Shown here: one piece after another, positions 1-9,900 of the stretch
How positions within the stretch are numbered: the first letter of the stretch is position 1
How the letters are laid out: each line of letters starts with the position of its first letter
Assembly (NCBI GenBank): GCA_949130485.1
Contig: OX422192.1
Span: 2,732,085 to 2,796,084 of the forward strand
Direction: 5' to 3'
Length of the DNA stretch: 64,000 nt
Source of the DNA: Agelas oroides
Taxonomy: Eukaryota > Porifera > Demospongiae > Agelasida > Agelasidae
Notes under the pieces: model-generated
Told to the model about the DNA's origin: nothing
What the model saw: the letters and a program-made list of their open reading frames with translations, nothing else
The model's database searches: none
Program-made: the position numbers and the translations under genes

Positions 1-1631
1 AAACGTTGCACTAATGCAAGTAGCATATAAACTAGAAGCTAAGGGTGTGGAGAGTTTGAAACTGTAAATCGTCACTCGGTGCAACAAACGCACAAACCTT
101 AACGAGCCTGCAAACAATTGCGTGTCCTGCGACGCATATTCTGCCGTCTATGGAAATTCACGCAAACTCGCGCCTTTTCCTAGTCCGGAACAAACGTTGC
201 ACTAATGCAAGTAACATATAAACTAGAATCTAAGAGTGTGGAGAGTTTGAAATTGTAAACCGTGAACAGGTGCAACAAGCGCACAAACCTTAACGAGCCT
301 TCAAACTAATGCGTATCCTGCGACGCCGTATTGTGCCGTCAATGGAAATTCACACAAACTCGCGCCTTTCCCTAGCCAGGAACAAACGTTGCACTAATGC
401 AAGTAGCATATAAACTAGCAGCTAAGGGTGTGGAGAGTTTGAAACTGTAAACCGTGAGTCCGTGCAACAAGCGCACAAACCTTAACGAGCCTGCAAACAA
501 TTGCGTATCCTGCGACGCATATTCTGCTGTCAATGGAAATTCACGCAAACTCGCGCCTTTCCCTAGCCCGGAAAAAACGCTGCACTGATGCAACAAGCAT
601 ATAAACTAGAAGCTAAGGGTATGGAGAGTTTGAAACTGTAAACCGTCTGTCGGTGCAACAAACGCACAAACCTTAACGAGCCTACAAACAATTGCGTACC
701 CTCCGACATATTCTGCCGTCAATGGCAATTCACGCAAACTCGCGCCTTTCCCTAGCCCGGAACAAACGTTGCACTAATGCAAGTAGCATATAAACTAGAA
801 GCTAAGGGTGTGGAGAGTTTGAAACTGTAAATCGTCACTCGGTGCAACAAACGCACAAACCTTAACGAGCCTGCAAACAATTGCGTGTCCTGCGACGCAT
901 ATTCTGCCGTCTATGGAAATTCACGCAAACTCGCGCCTTTTCCTAGTCCGGAACAAACGTTGCACTAATGCAAGTAGCATAAAAACTAGAATCTAAGAGT
1001 GTGGAGAGTTTGAAATTGTAAACCGTGAACAGGTGCAACAAGCGCACAAACCTTAACGAGCCTTCAAACTAATGCGTATCCTGCGACGCCGTATTGTGCC
1101 GTCAATGGAAATTCACACAAACTCGCGCCTTTCCCTCGCCTGGAACAAACGTTGCACTAATGCAAGTAGCATATAAACTAGAAGCTAAGGGTATGGAGAG
1201 GATGAAACTGTAAACCGTGAACCGGTGCAACAAACGCACAAACCTTAACGAGCTTACAAACAATTGCGTATCATGCGATGCAGTATTGTACCGTCAATGG
1301 AAATTCACGCAAACTCGCGCCTTTCCCTAGCCCGGAACAAACGTTGCACTAATGCAAGTAGCATATAAACTAGAAGCTAAGGGTGTGGAGAGTTTGAAAC
1401 TGTAAATCGTCACTCGGTGCAACAAACGCACAAACCTTAACGAGCCTGCAAACAATTGCGTGTCCTGCGACGCATATTCTGCCGTCTATGGAAATTCACG
1501 CAAACTCGCGCCTTTTCCTAGTCCGGAACAAACGTTGCACTAATGCAAGTAGCATAAAAACTAGAATCTAAGAGTGTGGAGAGTTTGAAATTGTAAACCG
1601 TGAACAGGTGCAACAAGCGCACAAACCTTAA
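1..1631 (+). repeat. Satellite A array, left part (191-192 bp monomers)
   Basis: Head-to-tail tandem monomers. Taking AAACGTTGCA as monomer start, copies begin at 1, 192, 384, 575, 764, 955, 1147, 1339 and 1530, giving spacings of 191 or 192 bp and one of 189 bp. The last of these is interrupted at 1632 by a transposable element. Every complete monomer carries the landmarks GCATATAAACTAG (with variants), GAGAGTTTGAAA, GCACAAACCTTAACGAGCC and CAATGGAAATTCACGCAAAC. Monomers differ by scattered substitutions and 1-3 bp indels, the usual picture for a satellite. The array starts before the window. I do not recognise the family. No monomer holds a convincing gene: short open frames recur only because 192 is a multiple of three. 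Direct observation for period and phase; the heterochromatic setting is inferred. Confidence 0.97.
1628..1631. repeat. Left TTAA target-site duplication
   Basis: TTAA directly precedes the element's terminal CCC. It lies inside the satellite A landmark ACAAACC-TTAA-CGAGCC, which in neighbouring monomers is uninterrupted. The same TTAA follows the element at 2251. A TTAA target is the hallmark of the piggyBac superfamily. Confidence 0.92.
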
Positions 1632-1645
1632 CCCTTTTAGCCCGA
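1632..1645 (+). repeat. Left terminal inverted repeat of the piggyBac-like element
   Basis: CCCTTTTAGCCCGA. It pairs with the right end at positions 1-3, 5, 6 and 10-14. Just inside it is the perfect 10 bp palindrome GCGCATGCGC at 1647-1656, whose right half ATGCGC is shared with the other end of the element. Confidence 0.8.
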
Positions 1646-1884
1646 CGCGCATGCGCAGAAATCGATCGCGTGGTTACGAGAGAAGCTAACAAAAAATGGC
1701 GATTTTGTGTAGTGTTGATTCATTGCGTTATATCTTTTAAAATAGCTGAGTTCAGGCAATGATAGTTAGGCTTAGCTTAGTTGAAAACAAACCTGCTTTA
1801 CTCAGAACGTACTCAGAAGACCTGCTAGTGAAGTCCGAAGAAGCTACAACGGTGGAAACGTAGGTACCCGCTGTGTACCTGAAA

Positions 1885-1971
1885 ATGACCGATAATACAC
1901 GGCAAAAGTTGGCAGAGATTTCCAGCGAAGGTATGTTTCAACTGTCGTTGACACGATTAGATAGTATATAG
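1885..1971 (+). other. Short open frame with a possible splice donor inside the element (speculative exon remnant)
   Basis: An ATG at 1885 opens a 28-codon frame beginning MTDNTRQKLAEISSE and stopping at TAG 1969-1971. After the fifteenth codon the sequence reads AAG|GTATGT, with GT at 1931-1932, a good match to a eukaryotic 5' splice-site consensus. This could be the first exon of a transposase gene kept in an internally deleted element. It could equally be chance, because a frame this short carries almost no statistical weight. I see no transposase motif in it and found no clear acceptor with a pyrimidine tract before 2250. Treat it as a lead only. Confidence 0.15.
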
Positions 1972-2171
1972 ACGATAGAACATGTAGCGTGTGGATATAA
2001 GCTGTACTGTGGCCAACTACGATCGGCAGGCAAACTTCGAACGCGATTTTCAGGGGAAGTCCCTATAGGACGCAGCAGCTAATTATGCTTCGATTGACTT
2101 CCTGTTACACGTAATAACTAACTCCAAGTCCAAAAAGGCGCAGCGATCACGATAAATAGCGGAAGCGAAGT

Positions 2172-2249
2172 GCGGGCGCATTTGGCCGCTATCGGGTGTA
2201 ATGGTCAAGAAATTTCGCGGGCGCATTTGGCCGCTATCGGGTGTAATGG
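2172..2249 (+). repeat. Tandem duplication of the element's right terminus (33 bp, period 45 bp)
   Basis: The 33 bp ending in CGGGTGTAATGG occurs at 2172-2204 and again, without mismatch, at 2217-2249. The two are separated by a 12 bp spacer beginning TCAAGAAATT. The outer copy gains a final G and abuts TTAA; the inner copy is followed by TCAA, so it is not a functional boundary. The element therefore carries two copies of its right inverted repeat with subterminal sequence. This could reflect slippage or abortive end processing, or it could be a fixed feature of the family. Confidence 0.9.
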
Positions 2250-2250
2250 G
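2237..2250 (-). repeat. Right terminal inverted repeat of the piggyBac-like element
   Basis: Read on the minus strand this is CCCATTACACCCGA. It matches the left end at 10 of 14 positions, including the terminal CCC and the inner CCCGA. It abuts TTAA at 2251-2254. Confidence 0.8.
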
Positions 2251-2254
2251 TTAA
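2251..2254. repeat. Right TTAA target-site duplication
   Basis: TTAA immediately after the element's terminal GGG, continuing into CGAGCCTTCAAACTAATGCG, which is the satellite A sequence expected at this point of a type-b monomer. Confidence 0.92.
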
Positions 2255-4262
2255 CGAGCCTTCAAACTAATGCGTATCCTGCGACGCCGTATTGTGCCGT
2301 CAATGGAAATTCACACAAACTCGCGCCTTTCCCTCGCCTGGAACAAACGTTGCACTAATGCAAGTAGCATATAAACTAGAAGCTAAGGGTATGGAGAGGA
2401 TGAAACTGTAAACCGTGAACCGGTGCAACAAACGCACAAACCTTAACGAGCTTACAAACAATTGCGTATCATGCGATGCAGTATTGTACCGTCAATGGAA
2501 ATTCACGCAAACTAGCGCCTTTCCCTCGCCCGGAACAAACGCTGCACTAATCCAAGTAGCATATAAACTAGACACAAAGGGTGTAGAGAGTTTGAAACTG
2601 TAAACCGTGAACCGGTGCAACAAGCGCACAAACCTTAACGAGCCTGCAAACAATTGCGTATCCTTCGACGGATAGTCTGCCGTCAATGGTAATTCACGCA
2701 AACTCGCGACTTTCACTACCCCTGAAAAACCTTTGCACTAATGCAAGTAGCATATAAACTAGAAGCTAAGGGTATGGAGAGTTTGAAACTGTAAACCGTG
2801 CACCGGTGCAACAAACACACAAACCTTAATGAGCCTGCAAACAATTGCGTATCCTGCGACGCCGTATTGTATCGTCAGTGGAAATTCACGCAAACTCGCG
2901 CCTTTCCCTAGCCCGGAACAAACGCTGCACTAATGCAAGTAGCATATAAACTAGACACAAAGGGTGTGGAGAGTTTGAAACTGTAAACCGTGAACCGGTG
3001 CGACAAGCGCTCAAACCTTAACGAGCCTGCAAACAATTGCGTATCCTTCGACGGATAGTCTGCCGTCAATGGAAATTCACGCAAACTCGCGCCTTTCACT
3101 ACCCCTGAAAAAAAATTTGCACTAATGCAAGTAGCATATAAACTAGAAGCTAAGGGTATGGAGAGTTTGAAACTGTAAACCGTGCACCGGAGAAACAAAC
3201 ACACAAACCTTAATGAGACTGCAAACAATTGCGTATCCTGCGACGCCGTATTCTATCATCAATGGAAATTCACGCAAACTCGCGCCTTTCCCTAGCCCTG
3301 AACAAACGTTGCACTAATGCAAGTAGCATATAAACCAGACACAAAGGGTGTGGAGAGTTTGAAACTGTAAACCGTGAACCGGTGCAACAAGCGCGCAAAC
3401 CTTAACGAGCCTGCAAACAATTGCGTATCCTTCGACGGATAGTCTGCCGTCAATGGAAATTCACGCAAACTCGCGCCTTTCACTACCCCTGAAAAAAACT
3501 TTGCACTAATGCAAGTAGCATATAAACTAGAAGCTAAGGGTATGGAGAGTTTGAAACTGTAAACCGTGCACCGGAGAAACAAACACACAAACCTTAATGA
3601 GACTGCAAACAATTGCGTATCCTGCGACGCCGTATTCTATCATCAATGGAAATTCACGCAAACTCGCGCCTTTCCCTAGCCCTGAACAAACGTTGCACTA
3701 ATGCAAGTAGCATATAAACTAGCAGCTAAGGGTGTGGAGAGTTTGAAACTGTAAACCGTGAGTCCGTGCAACAAGCGCACAAACCTTAACGAGCCTGCAA
3801 ACAATTGCGTATCCTGAGACGCATATTCTGCCGTCAATGGAAATTCACCCAAACTCGCGCCTTTCCCTAGCCCGGAACAAACGTTGCACTAATGCAAGTA
3901 GCACATAAACTAGAAGCTAAAGGTGTGGAGAGTTTGAAACTGTAAACCGTGAACCGGTGCAACAAGCGCACAAACCTTAACGAGCCTTCAAACTAATGCG
4001 TATCCTGCGACGCCGTATTGTGCCGTCAATGGAAATTCACGCAAACTCGCGCCTTTCCCTAGCTCGGAACAAACGTTGAACAAATGCAAGTAGCATATAA
4101 ACTAGAAGCTAAGGTTGTGGAGAGTTTGAAACTGTAAACCGTGAACCGGTGCAACAAGCGCACAAACCTTAACGAGCCTGCAAACAAATGCGTATCCTGC
4201 GATGCTGTATTCTGCCGTCAATGGAAATTCACACGAACTCGCGCCTTTCCCTATCCCGGAAC
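2255..4262 (+). repeat. Satellite A array, right part
   Basis: The monomer phase continues through the insertion. Monomers start at 2345, 2537, 2728, 2920, 3112, 3304, 3496, 3688, 3879 and 4071, again spaced 191-192 bp. Variants here include a type with GACACAAAGGGTG and TTCGACGGATAGTC, and one with A-rich starts such as GAAAAAAACTTTGC. The monomer at 3688 resembles the one at 384 (CAGCTAAGGG with GTGAGTCCGTGC), so variant types are interspersed along the array. Minus-strand open frames at 2908-3228 and 3292-3612 are nearly identical and 384 bp apart. They are products of the repeat period, not genes. Confidence 0.97.
2920..3687 (+). repeat. Satellite A 384 bp dimer, two tandem copies
   Basis: Positions 2920-3303 and 3304-3687 are the same two-monomer block repeated with few differences. 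Each has a GACACAAAGGG monomer followed by one starting with an A-run and carrying CACCGGAGAAACAAACAC and TTCTATCATC. This two-monomer repeat differs from the 575 bp trimer at 764-2536, so the array contains at least two independent higher-order amplifications within 4.4 kb. Confidence 0.88.
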
Positions 4263-4370
4263 AAACGTTACACCAATGCAAGTAGCATATAAACTTGAAG
4301 TTAAGGGTATGGAGATTTTGAAACTGTAAACAAATGCGTATCCTGCGACGCCGTATTCTCCAGTCAATGG
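4263..4370 (+). repeat. Terminal, internally deleted satellite A monomer
   Basis: The last monomer starts normally at 4263, but after CTGTAAAC it jumps directly to AAATGCGTATCCTGCGACG. Compared with the preceding monomer (AAAC at 4136-4139 and 4182-4185), 46 bp are missing between two AAAC tetramers. That fits a microhomology-mediated or slippage deletion. The monomer then ends at GTCAATGG (4370), where other monomers continue AAATTCACGC. It also carries more private changes than its neighbours (GAAGTTAAGG, GAGATTTTG), as often seen at array edges. Confidence 0.9.
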
Positions 4371-4371
4371 C
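4370..4371. other. Junction between satellite A and satellite B
   Basis: The sequence changes without transition from satellite A (GTCAATGG) to satellite B (CTGGCTCGACCC). TGG is present on both sides (CAATGG / CCCTGG), so a few bases of microhomology may have guided the join. No unique DNA, transposon end or gene separates the two families. Confidence 0.9.
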
Positions 4372-4719
4372 TGGCTCGACCCAACTCTACCTCACTCTAA
4401 CACACTCTACCCTGTCTCGACCAGACTCTACCTCAGTCTACAACACTCTACCCCGTCTCTACCTCACTCTACCACACTCTACCCTGGCTCAACCCGACTC
4501 TACCTCACTCTTCCCCGACTCTACCTCACTCTACCACACTCTACCCTGTCTCGACCCGACTCTACTTCACTCTACCACACTCTACCCTGGCTCGACCCGA
4601 CTTTACCTCACTCTACCACACTCTACCCCGACTCTACCTCAGTCTACCACACTCTACCCTGGCTAGACCCGACTCTACCTCACTCTACCACACTCTACCC
4701 TCGTTGGACCAAACTCTAC

Positions 4720-6746
4720 CTCACTCTACCACACTCTACCCTGGCTCGACCCGACTCTACCTCACCATACCACACTCTACCCTGGCTCGACCAGACTCTA
4801 CCTCACTCTACCACACTCTACCCTGCCTTGACCAACTCTACATCACTCTACCACACTCTACCTCACTCTACCACACTCTACCCTGTCTCGACCCGACACT
4901 ACCTCACTCTATCACACTCTACCCTGGCTCGACCCGACTCTACCTCACTCTACCACACTCTACCCTGGCTCGACCCCACTCTACCTCACTCTACCACAGT
5001 CTAACCCGACTCTACCTCACTATACCATACTCTACCCTGGCTCGACCCGACTCTACCTCACTCTACCACACTCTACCCTGGTTCGACCCGAATCTACCCC
5101 ACTCTACCACACTCTACCCTGGCTCGACCCGACTGTACCTCACTCTACCACACTCTACCCTGCCTCGATCCAACTCTACATCACTCTACCACACTCTACC
5201 CCGACTCTACCTCACTCTACCACACTCTACCACACTCTACCCTAGATCAACCCGACTCTATCTCACTCTACCACACTCTACCCCGACTCTACCTCACCCT
5301 ACCACACTCTACCCCGACTTAACCTCACTCTACCACACTCTACCACACTCTACCCTGGATCGACCCGACTCTCTCTCACTCTACCACACTCTACCCCCAA
5401 ATACCTCACTCTACCACACTCTACCCTGGCTAGACCCGACTCTACCTCACCCTACCACACTCTACCCTGGCTAGACCCGACTCTACCTCACTCTACCACA
5501 CTCTACCCTGGCTCGACATGACTCTACCTCACTCTACCACACTCTACCCTGGCTCGACCCGACTCTACCTCCCTCTACCACACTCTACCCTTGCTCGACC
5601 CGACTCTACCTCACTCTACCACACTGTACCCTGGCTCGAACCGACTCTACCTCACTCTACCACACTCTATCCAGGCTCGACCCGACTGTACCTCACTCTA
5701 CCACACTCTACCCTGGCTCGACCCGACTCTACCTCATTCTACCACACTGTACCCTGGCTCTACCCGACTCTACCTCACTCTACTCCACTCTAATCCGACT
5801 CTACCTCACTCTACGACACTCTACCCTGGCTCGACCCGACTCTACCTCACCATACCACACTCTACCCTGGCTCGACCAGACTCTACCTCACTCTACCACA
5901 CTCTACCCTGCCTTGACCAACTCTACATCACTCTACCACACTCTACCCTGACTCTACCTCACTCTACCACACTCTACCCTGTCTCGACCCGACACTACCT
6001 CACTCTATCACACTCTACCCTGGCTCGACCCGACTCTACCTCACTCTACCACACTCTACCCTGGCTCGACCCCACTCTACCTCACTCTACCACAGTCTAA
6101 CCCGACTCTACCTCACTCTACCATACTCTACCCTGGCTCGACCCGACTCTACCTCACTCTACCACACTCTACCCTGGTTCGACCCGAATCTACCCCACTC
6201 TACCACACTCTACCCTGGCTCGACCCGACTGTACCTCACTCTACCACACTCTACCCTGCCTCGATCCAACTCTACATCACTCTACCACACTCTACCCCGA
6301 CTCTACCTCACTCTACCACACTCTACCACACTCTACCCTAGATCAACCCGACTCTATCTCACTCTACCACACTCTACCCCGACTCTACCTCACCCTACCA
6401 CACTCTACCCCGACTTAACCTCACTCTACCACACTCTACCACACTCTACCCTGGATCGACCCGACTCTCTCTCACTCTACCACACTCTACCCCCAAATAC
6501 CTCACTCTACCACACTCTACCCTGGCTAGACCCGACTCTACCTCACCCTACCACCCTCTACCCTGGCTAGACCCGACTCTACCTCATTCTACCACACTCT
6601 ACCCTGGCTCGACATGACTCTACCTCACTCTACCACACTCTACCCTGGCTAGACCCGACTCTACCTCCCTCTACCACACTCTACCCTTGCTCGACCCGAC
6701 TCTACCTCACTCTACCACACTGTACCCTGGCTCGAACCGACTCTAC
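4720..6746 (+). repeat. Satellite B duplicated block of about 0.93 kb
   Basis: About 4720-5650 is repeated at about 5805-6746. Shared private variants include CCTTGACCAA (4826 and 5911), CTAGATCAACCC (GATCAA at 5245 and 6341), CTACCCCCAAATACC (5391 and 6487) and CTCGACATGAC (GACATG at 5515 and 6611). The offset is 1085 bp at first and 1096 bp afterwards, because the second copy has an extra 11 bp in a CTGACTCTACC variant near 5950. About 155 bp separates the copies. Confidence 0.85.
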
Positions 6747-6964
6747 CACACTCTACCACACTCTACCCTGGATCGACCCGACTCTACCTCACTCTACCAC
6801 ACTCTACCCTTTCTCGACCCAACTCAACCTCAATCTACCACACTCTACCCAGACTCTACCTCACTCTACCACACTAAACCCTGGCTCAACACGACTCTAC
6901 CTCACTCTAGCACACCCTACCCTGCCTCGACCCGACTCTACCTCACTCTACCACACTATATGCC

Positions 6965-9900
6965 GACTCTGCCTCACTCTACCACACTCTACCCTGGCTC
7001 GACCCGATTCTACCTCACTCTACCACACTCTACCCTGGCTCGACCCGAATCTACCTCACTTTACCACAATCTACCCTGGCTCGACCCTACTTTACCTTAC
7101 TCTACCACACTCTACCCTTGCTCGACCCAACTCTACCTCACTCTCCCACACTCTACACTGGCTAGACCTAACTCTACCTGACTCTACCACACTCTACCCT
7201 GGCTCGACCCGACTCTACCTCACTCTACCACGCTCTACCCTGGCTCGACCCGACTCTACCTCACTCTACCACACTCTACCCTGATGCGACACGAGTCTAC
7301 CTCACTCTACCACACTCTACCCCGACTCTACCTCACTCTACCACACTTTACCCTTCCTCGACCCGACTCTACCTCACTCTACCACACTCTACCATGGCTC
7401 GATCCGACTCTAGCTCAATCTACCACACTCTACCCGGACTCTACCTCCCTCTACCACACTCTACCCTGGCTCGACCTGAGTATACCTCACTCTACCACAC
7501 TCTACACTGACTCGACTCGACTCTACCTGACCCTACCACACTCTACCCCTACTCTACCTCACTCTACCACACTGTACCCTGGCTCGACCCGACTCTACCT
7601 CACTCTACCACTCTCTACCCTGGCTCGACCTGACTCTACCACACTCTACAACACTCTACCATGGCTCGACCCGACTCTACCTCACTCTACCACACTCTAC
7701 CTTTGCTGGACCCGACTCAACCTCAATCTACCACACTCTACCCTTGCTCGACCCGACCCTACATCACTCTACTACACTCTACCCAGACTGTACCTCACTC
7801 TACCACACTCTACGCTGGCTCGACCCGACTCTACCTCACTTTACCACACTCTACCCTGGCTCGATCCGACTCTCCCTCACTCTACCACACTCTACCCTGC
7901 CTCGACACGACTCTACCTCAATCTACCACACTCTACCCCAACTCTACCTGCCTCTACCACACTAAACCCTGGCTCAACACGTCTCTACCTCACTCAAGCA
8001 CACCCTACCCTGGCTCGACCCGACTCTACCTCACTCTACCACACTATACGCCGACTCTACATCACTCTACCACACTCTACCCTGGCTCGACCCGATTCTA
8101 CCTCTACCACACTCTACCCTGGCTCGACCCGACTCTGCCTCACTCTACCACAATGTACCCTGGCTCGACCCTACTCTACCGCACTCTACCACACTCTACC
8201 CAGACTCTACCTCACTCTACCACACTCTACCCTGGCTCGACCCGACTCTACCTCACTCTACCACATTCTACCCTTACTCGACCCGACTCTACCTCACTGT
8301 ACCACACTCTACCCTGACTCGACCCGACTCTACCTCACTCTACCACACTCTACCCTCCCTCGACCCGATTCTACCTCACTCTACCACACTCTACCATGGC
8401 TAGAACCGACTCCACCTCACTCTACCACCCTATACGCCGACTCTACCTCACTCTTCCACACTCTACCCTGGCTCGACCCGACTCTACCTCACTCTCCCAC
8501 ACTCTACCCTGGCTCGACCTAACTCTACCTCACTCTACCCTGGCTCGACCCGACTCTACCTCACTCTACCACACTTTACCCTGACTCGACACGACTCTAC
8601 CTCACTCTACCACACTCTACCCCGACTCTACCTCACTCTACCACACTTTACCCTGGCTCGACCCGACTCTACCTCACTCTACCACATTCTACCCTTACTC
8701 GACCCGACTCTACCTCACTCTACCACGCTCTACCCTGGCACAACCCGACTCTACCTCACTCTACAACACTCTACCCTAACTCGACACGACTCTACCTCAC
8801 TCTACCACACTTTACCCTTGCTCGACCCGACTCTACCTCACTGTACCACACTCTACCATGGCTCGATCCGACTCGACCTCAATCTACCACACTCTACCCC
8901 GACTCTACCTCCCTCTACCACACTCTACCCTAGCTCGACCTGATTCTACGTCACTCTACCACACTCTACACTGACTCGACTCGACTCTACCTGACCCTAC
9001 CACACTCTACCACTACTCTACCTCAATCTACCACACTCTACCCCGACTCTATCTCCCTCAACCACACTCTACCCTGGCTCGACCCGACTCTACCTCACTC
9101 TACCACACTCTACCATGGCTCGATCCGACTCTACCTGAATCTACCACACTCTACCCCGACTCTACCTCCCTCTACCACACTCTACCCTGGCTCGACCCGA
9201 CTCTACTTCACTCTACCACACTCTACACTGACTCGACTCGACTCTACCTGACTCTACCACACTCTACCCCTACTCTACCTCAATCTACCACACTCTACCC
9301 CGACTCTACCTCCCTCTACCACACTCTACCCTGGCTCGACCCGACTCTACCTAACTCTACCACACTGCACCCTGGCTAGACCCGACTCCACCTCACTCTA
9401 CCACACTCTACCCTGGCTCGACCCGACTCTACCTCACTCTACCACAATCTTCCCTGGCTCGACCCTACTCTACCTCACTCTACCACACTCTACCCTGGCT
9501 CGACCCGACTCTACCTCACTCTACCACACCCTACCCTTGCTCGACCCGACTCTACCTCACTGTACGACACTCTACCCTGGCTCGACCCGACTATACCTCA
9601 CTCTACCACTCTCTACCCTGACTAGACTAGACTCTAACTCACTCTACGACGCTCAACCCTGGCTCGACCCGACTCTACCTCCCTCTACCACACTCTACCC
9701 TGGCTCGACCCGACTCTACCTAACTCTACCACACTGTACCCTGGCTCGACCCGACTCTACCTCACTCTACCACACTTTACCCTGACTCGACACGACTCTA
9801 CCTCACTCTACCACACTCTACCCCGACTCTACCTCACTCTACCACACTTTACCCTGGCTCGACCCGACTCTACCTCACTCTACCACATTCCACCCTTACT

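Larger units (their letters stand above)
1632..2250. mobile_element. Non-autonomous piggyBac-like element (MITE-like), 619 bp
   Basis: This is the only non-satellite sequence in the window. It is flanked by TTAA on both sides and has imperfect inverted ends: CCCTTTTAGCCCGA at the left, and CCCATTACACCCGA when the right end is read on the minus strand, matching at 10 of 14 positions. ATGCGC recurs near both tips, at 20-25 bases from the left end and 25-30 from the right. Joining the flanks through a single TTAA rebuilds a normal type-b monomer, so both boundaries are exact. TTAA targets and ends starting with CCC are established piggyBac-superfamily traits. At 619 bp with no long reading frame it cannot encode a transposase (usually about 500-600 residues), so it must have been mobilised in trans. 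The family is not recognised by name. Orientation is arbitrary. Confidence 0.9.
764..2536 (+). repeat. Satellite A 575 bp higher-order trimer, two tandem copies (second split by a transposon)
   Basis: Monomers can be sorted into variants. Type a has TGTCCTGCGACGCATATTC and CCTTTTCCTAGTCC. Type b has GAATCTAAGAGTG and CTTCAAACTAATGCG. Type e has GAGAGGATGAAACTG and ATCATGCGATGCAG. The order a-b-e occurs at 764-1338 and again at 1339-2536. After removing the 619 bp element and one 4 bp target duplication, the second copy is also 575 bp long. An a-b pair without e also opens the window at 1-383. Identical order and identical spacing show that multimonomer blocks were copied together, not that single monomers drifted independently. 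Confidence 0.88.

Noticed and set aside
1632-2250. hAT, Tc1/mariner or retroelement identity for the insertion
   Set aside because: The target duplication is TTAA, not an 8 bp or TA duplication, and there is no poly(A) tail or long terminal repeat. TTAA with CCC ends fits piggyBac best.
2170-2358. 62-residue plus-strand frame crossing the right end of the transposon into satellite A
   Set aside because: It spans an insertion boundary and includes the doubled 33 bp end, giving the repeated peptide RAHLAAIGCNG. A frame that depends on an insertion junction in a satellite is not a credible gene.
2908-3612. Two near-identical 106-residue minus-strand frames at 2908-3228 and 3292-3612, plus similar ones at 372-596 and 2492-2716
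   Set aside because: They recur with the satellite A period; 192 and 384 bp are multiples of three, so the same frame reopens in successive monomers. They follow the repeat and not a gene.
1-4262. CENP-B box in satellite A, suggested by CCCGGAACAAACG (minus strand CGTTTGTTCCGGG)
   Set aside because: The CENP-B core needs TTCG, four bases, A, two bases, then CGGG. In the satellite the bases before CGGG do not supply the TTCG or the A at the required positions.
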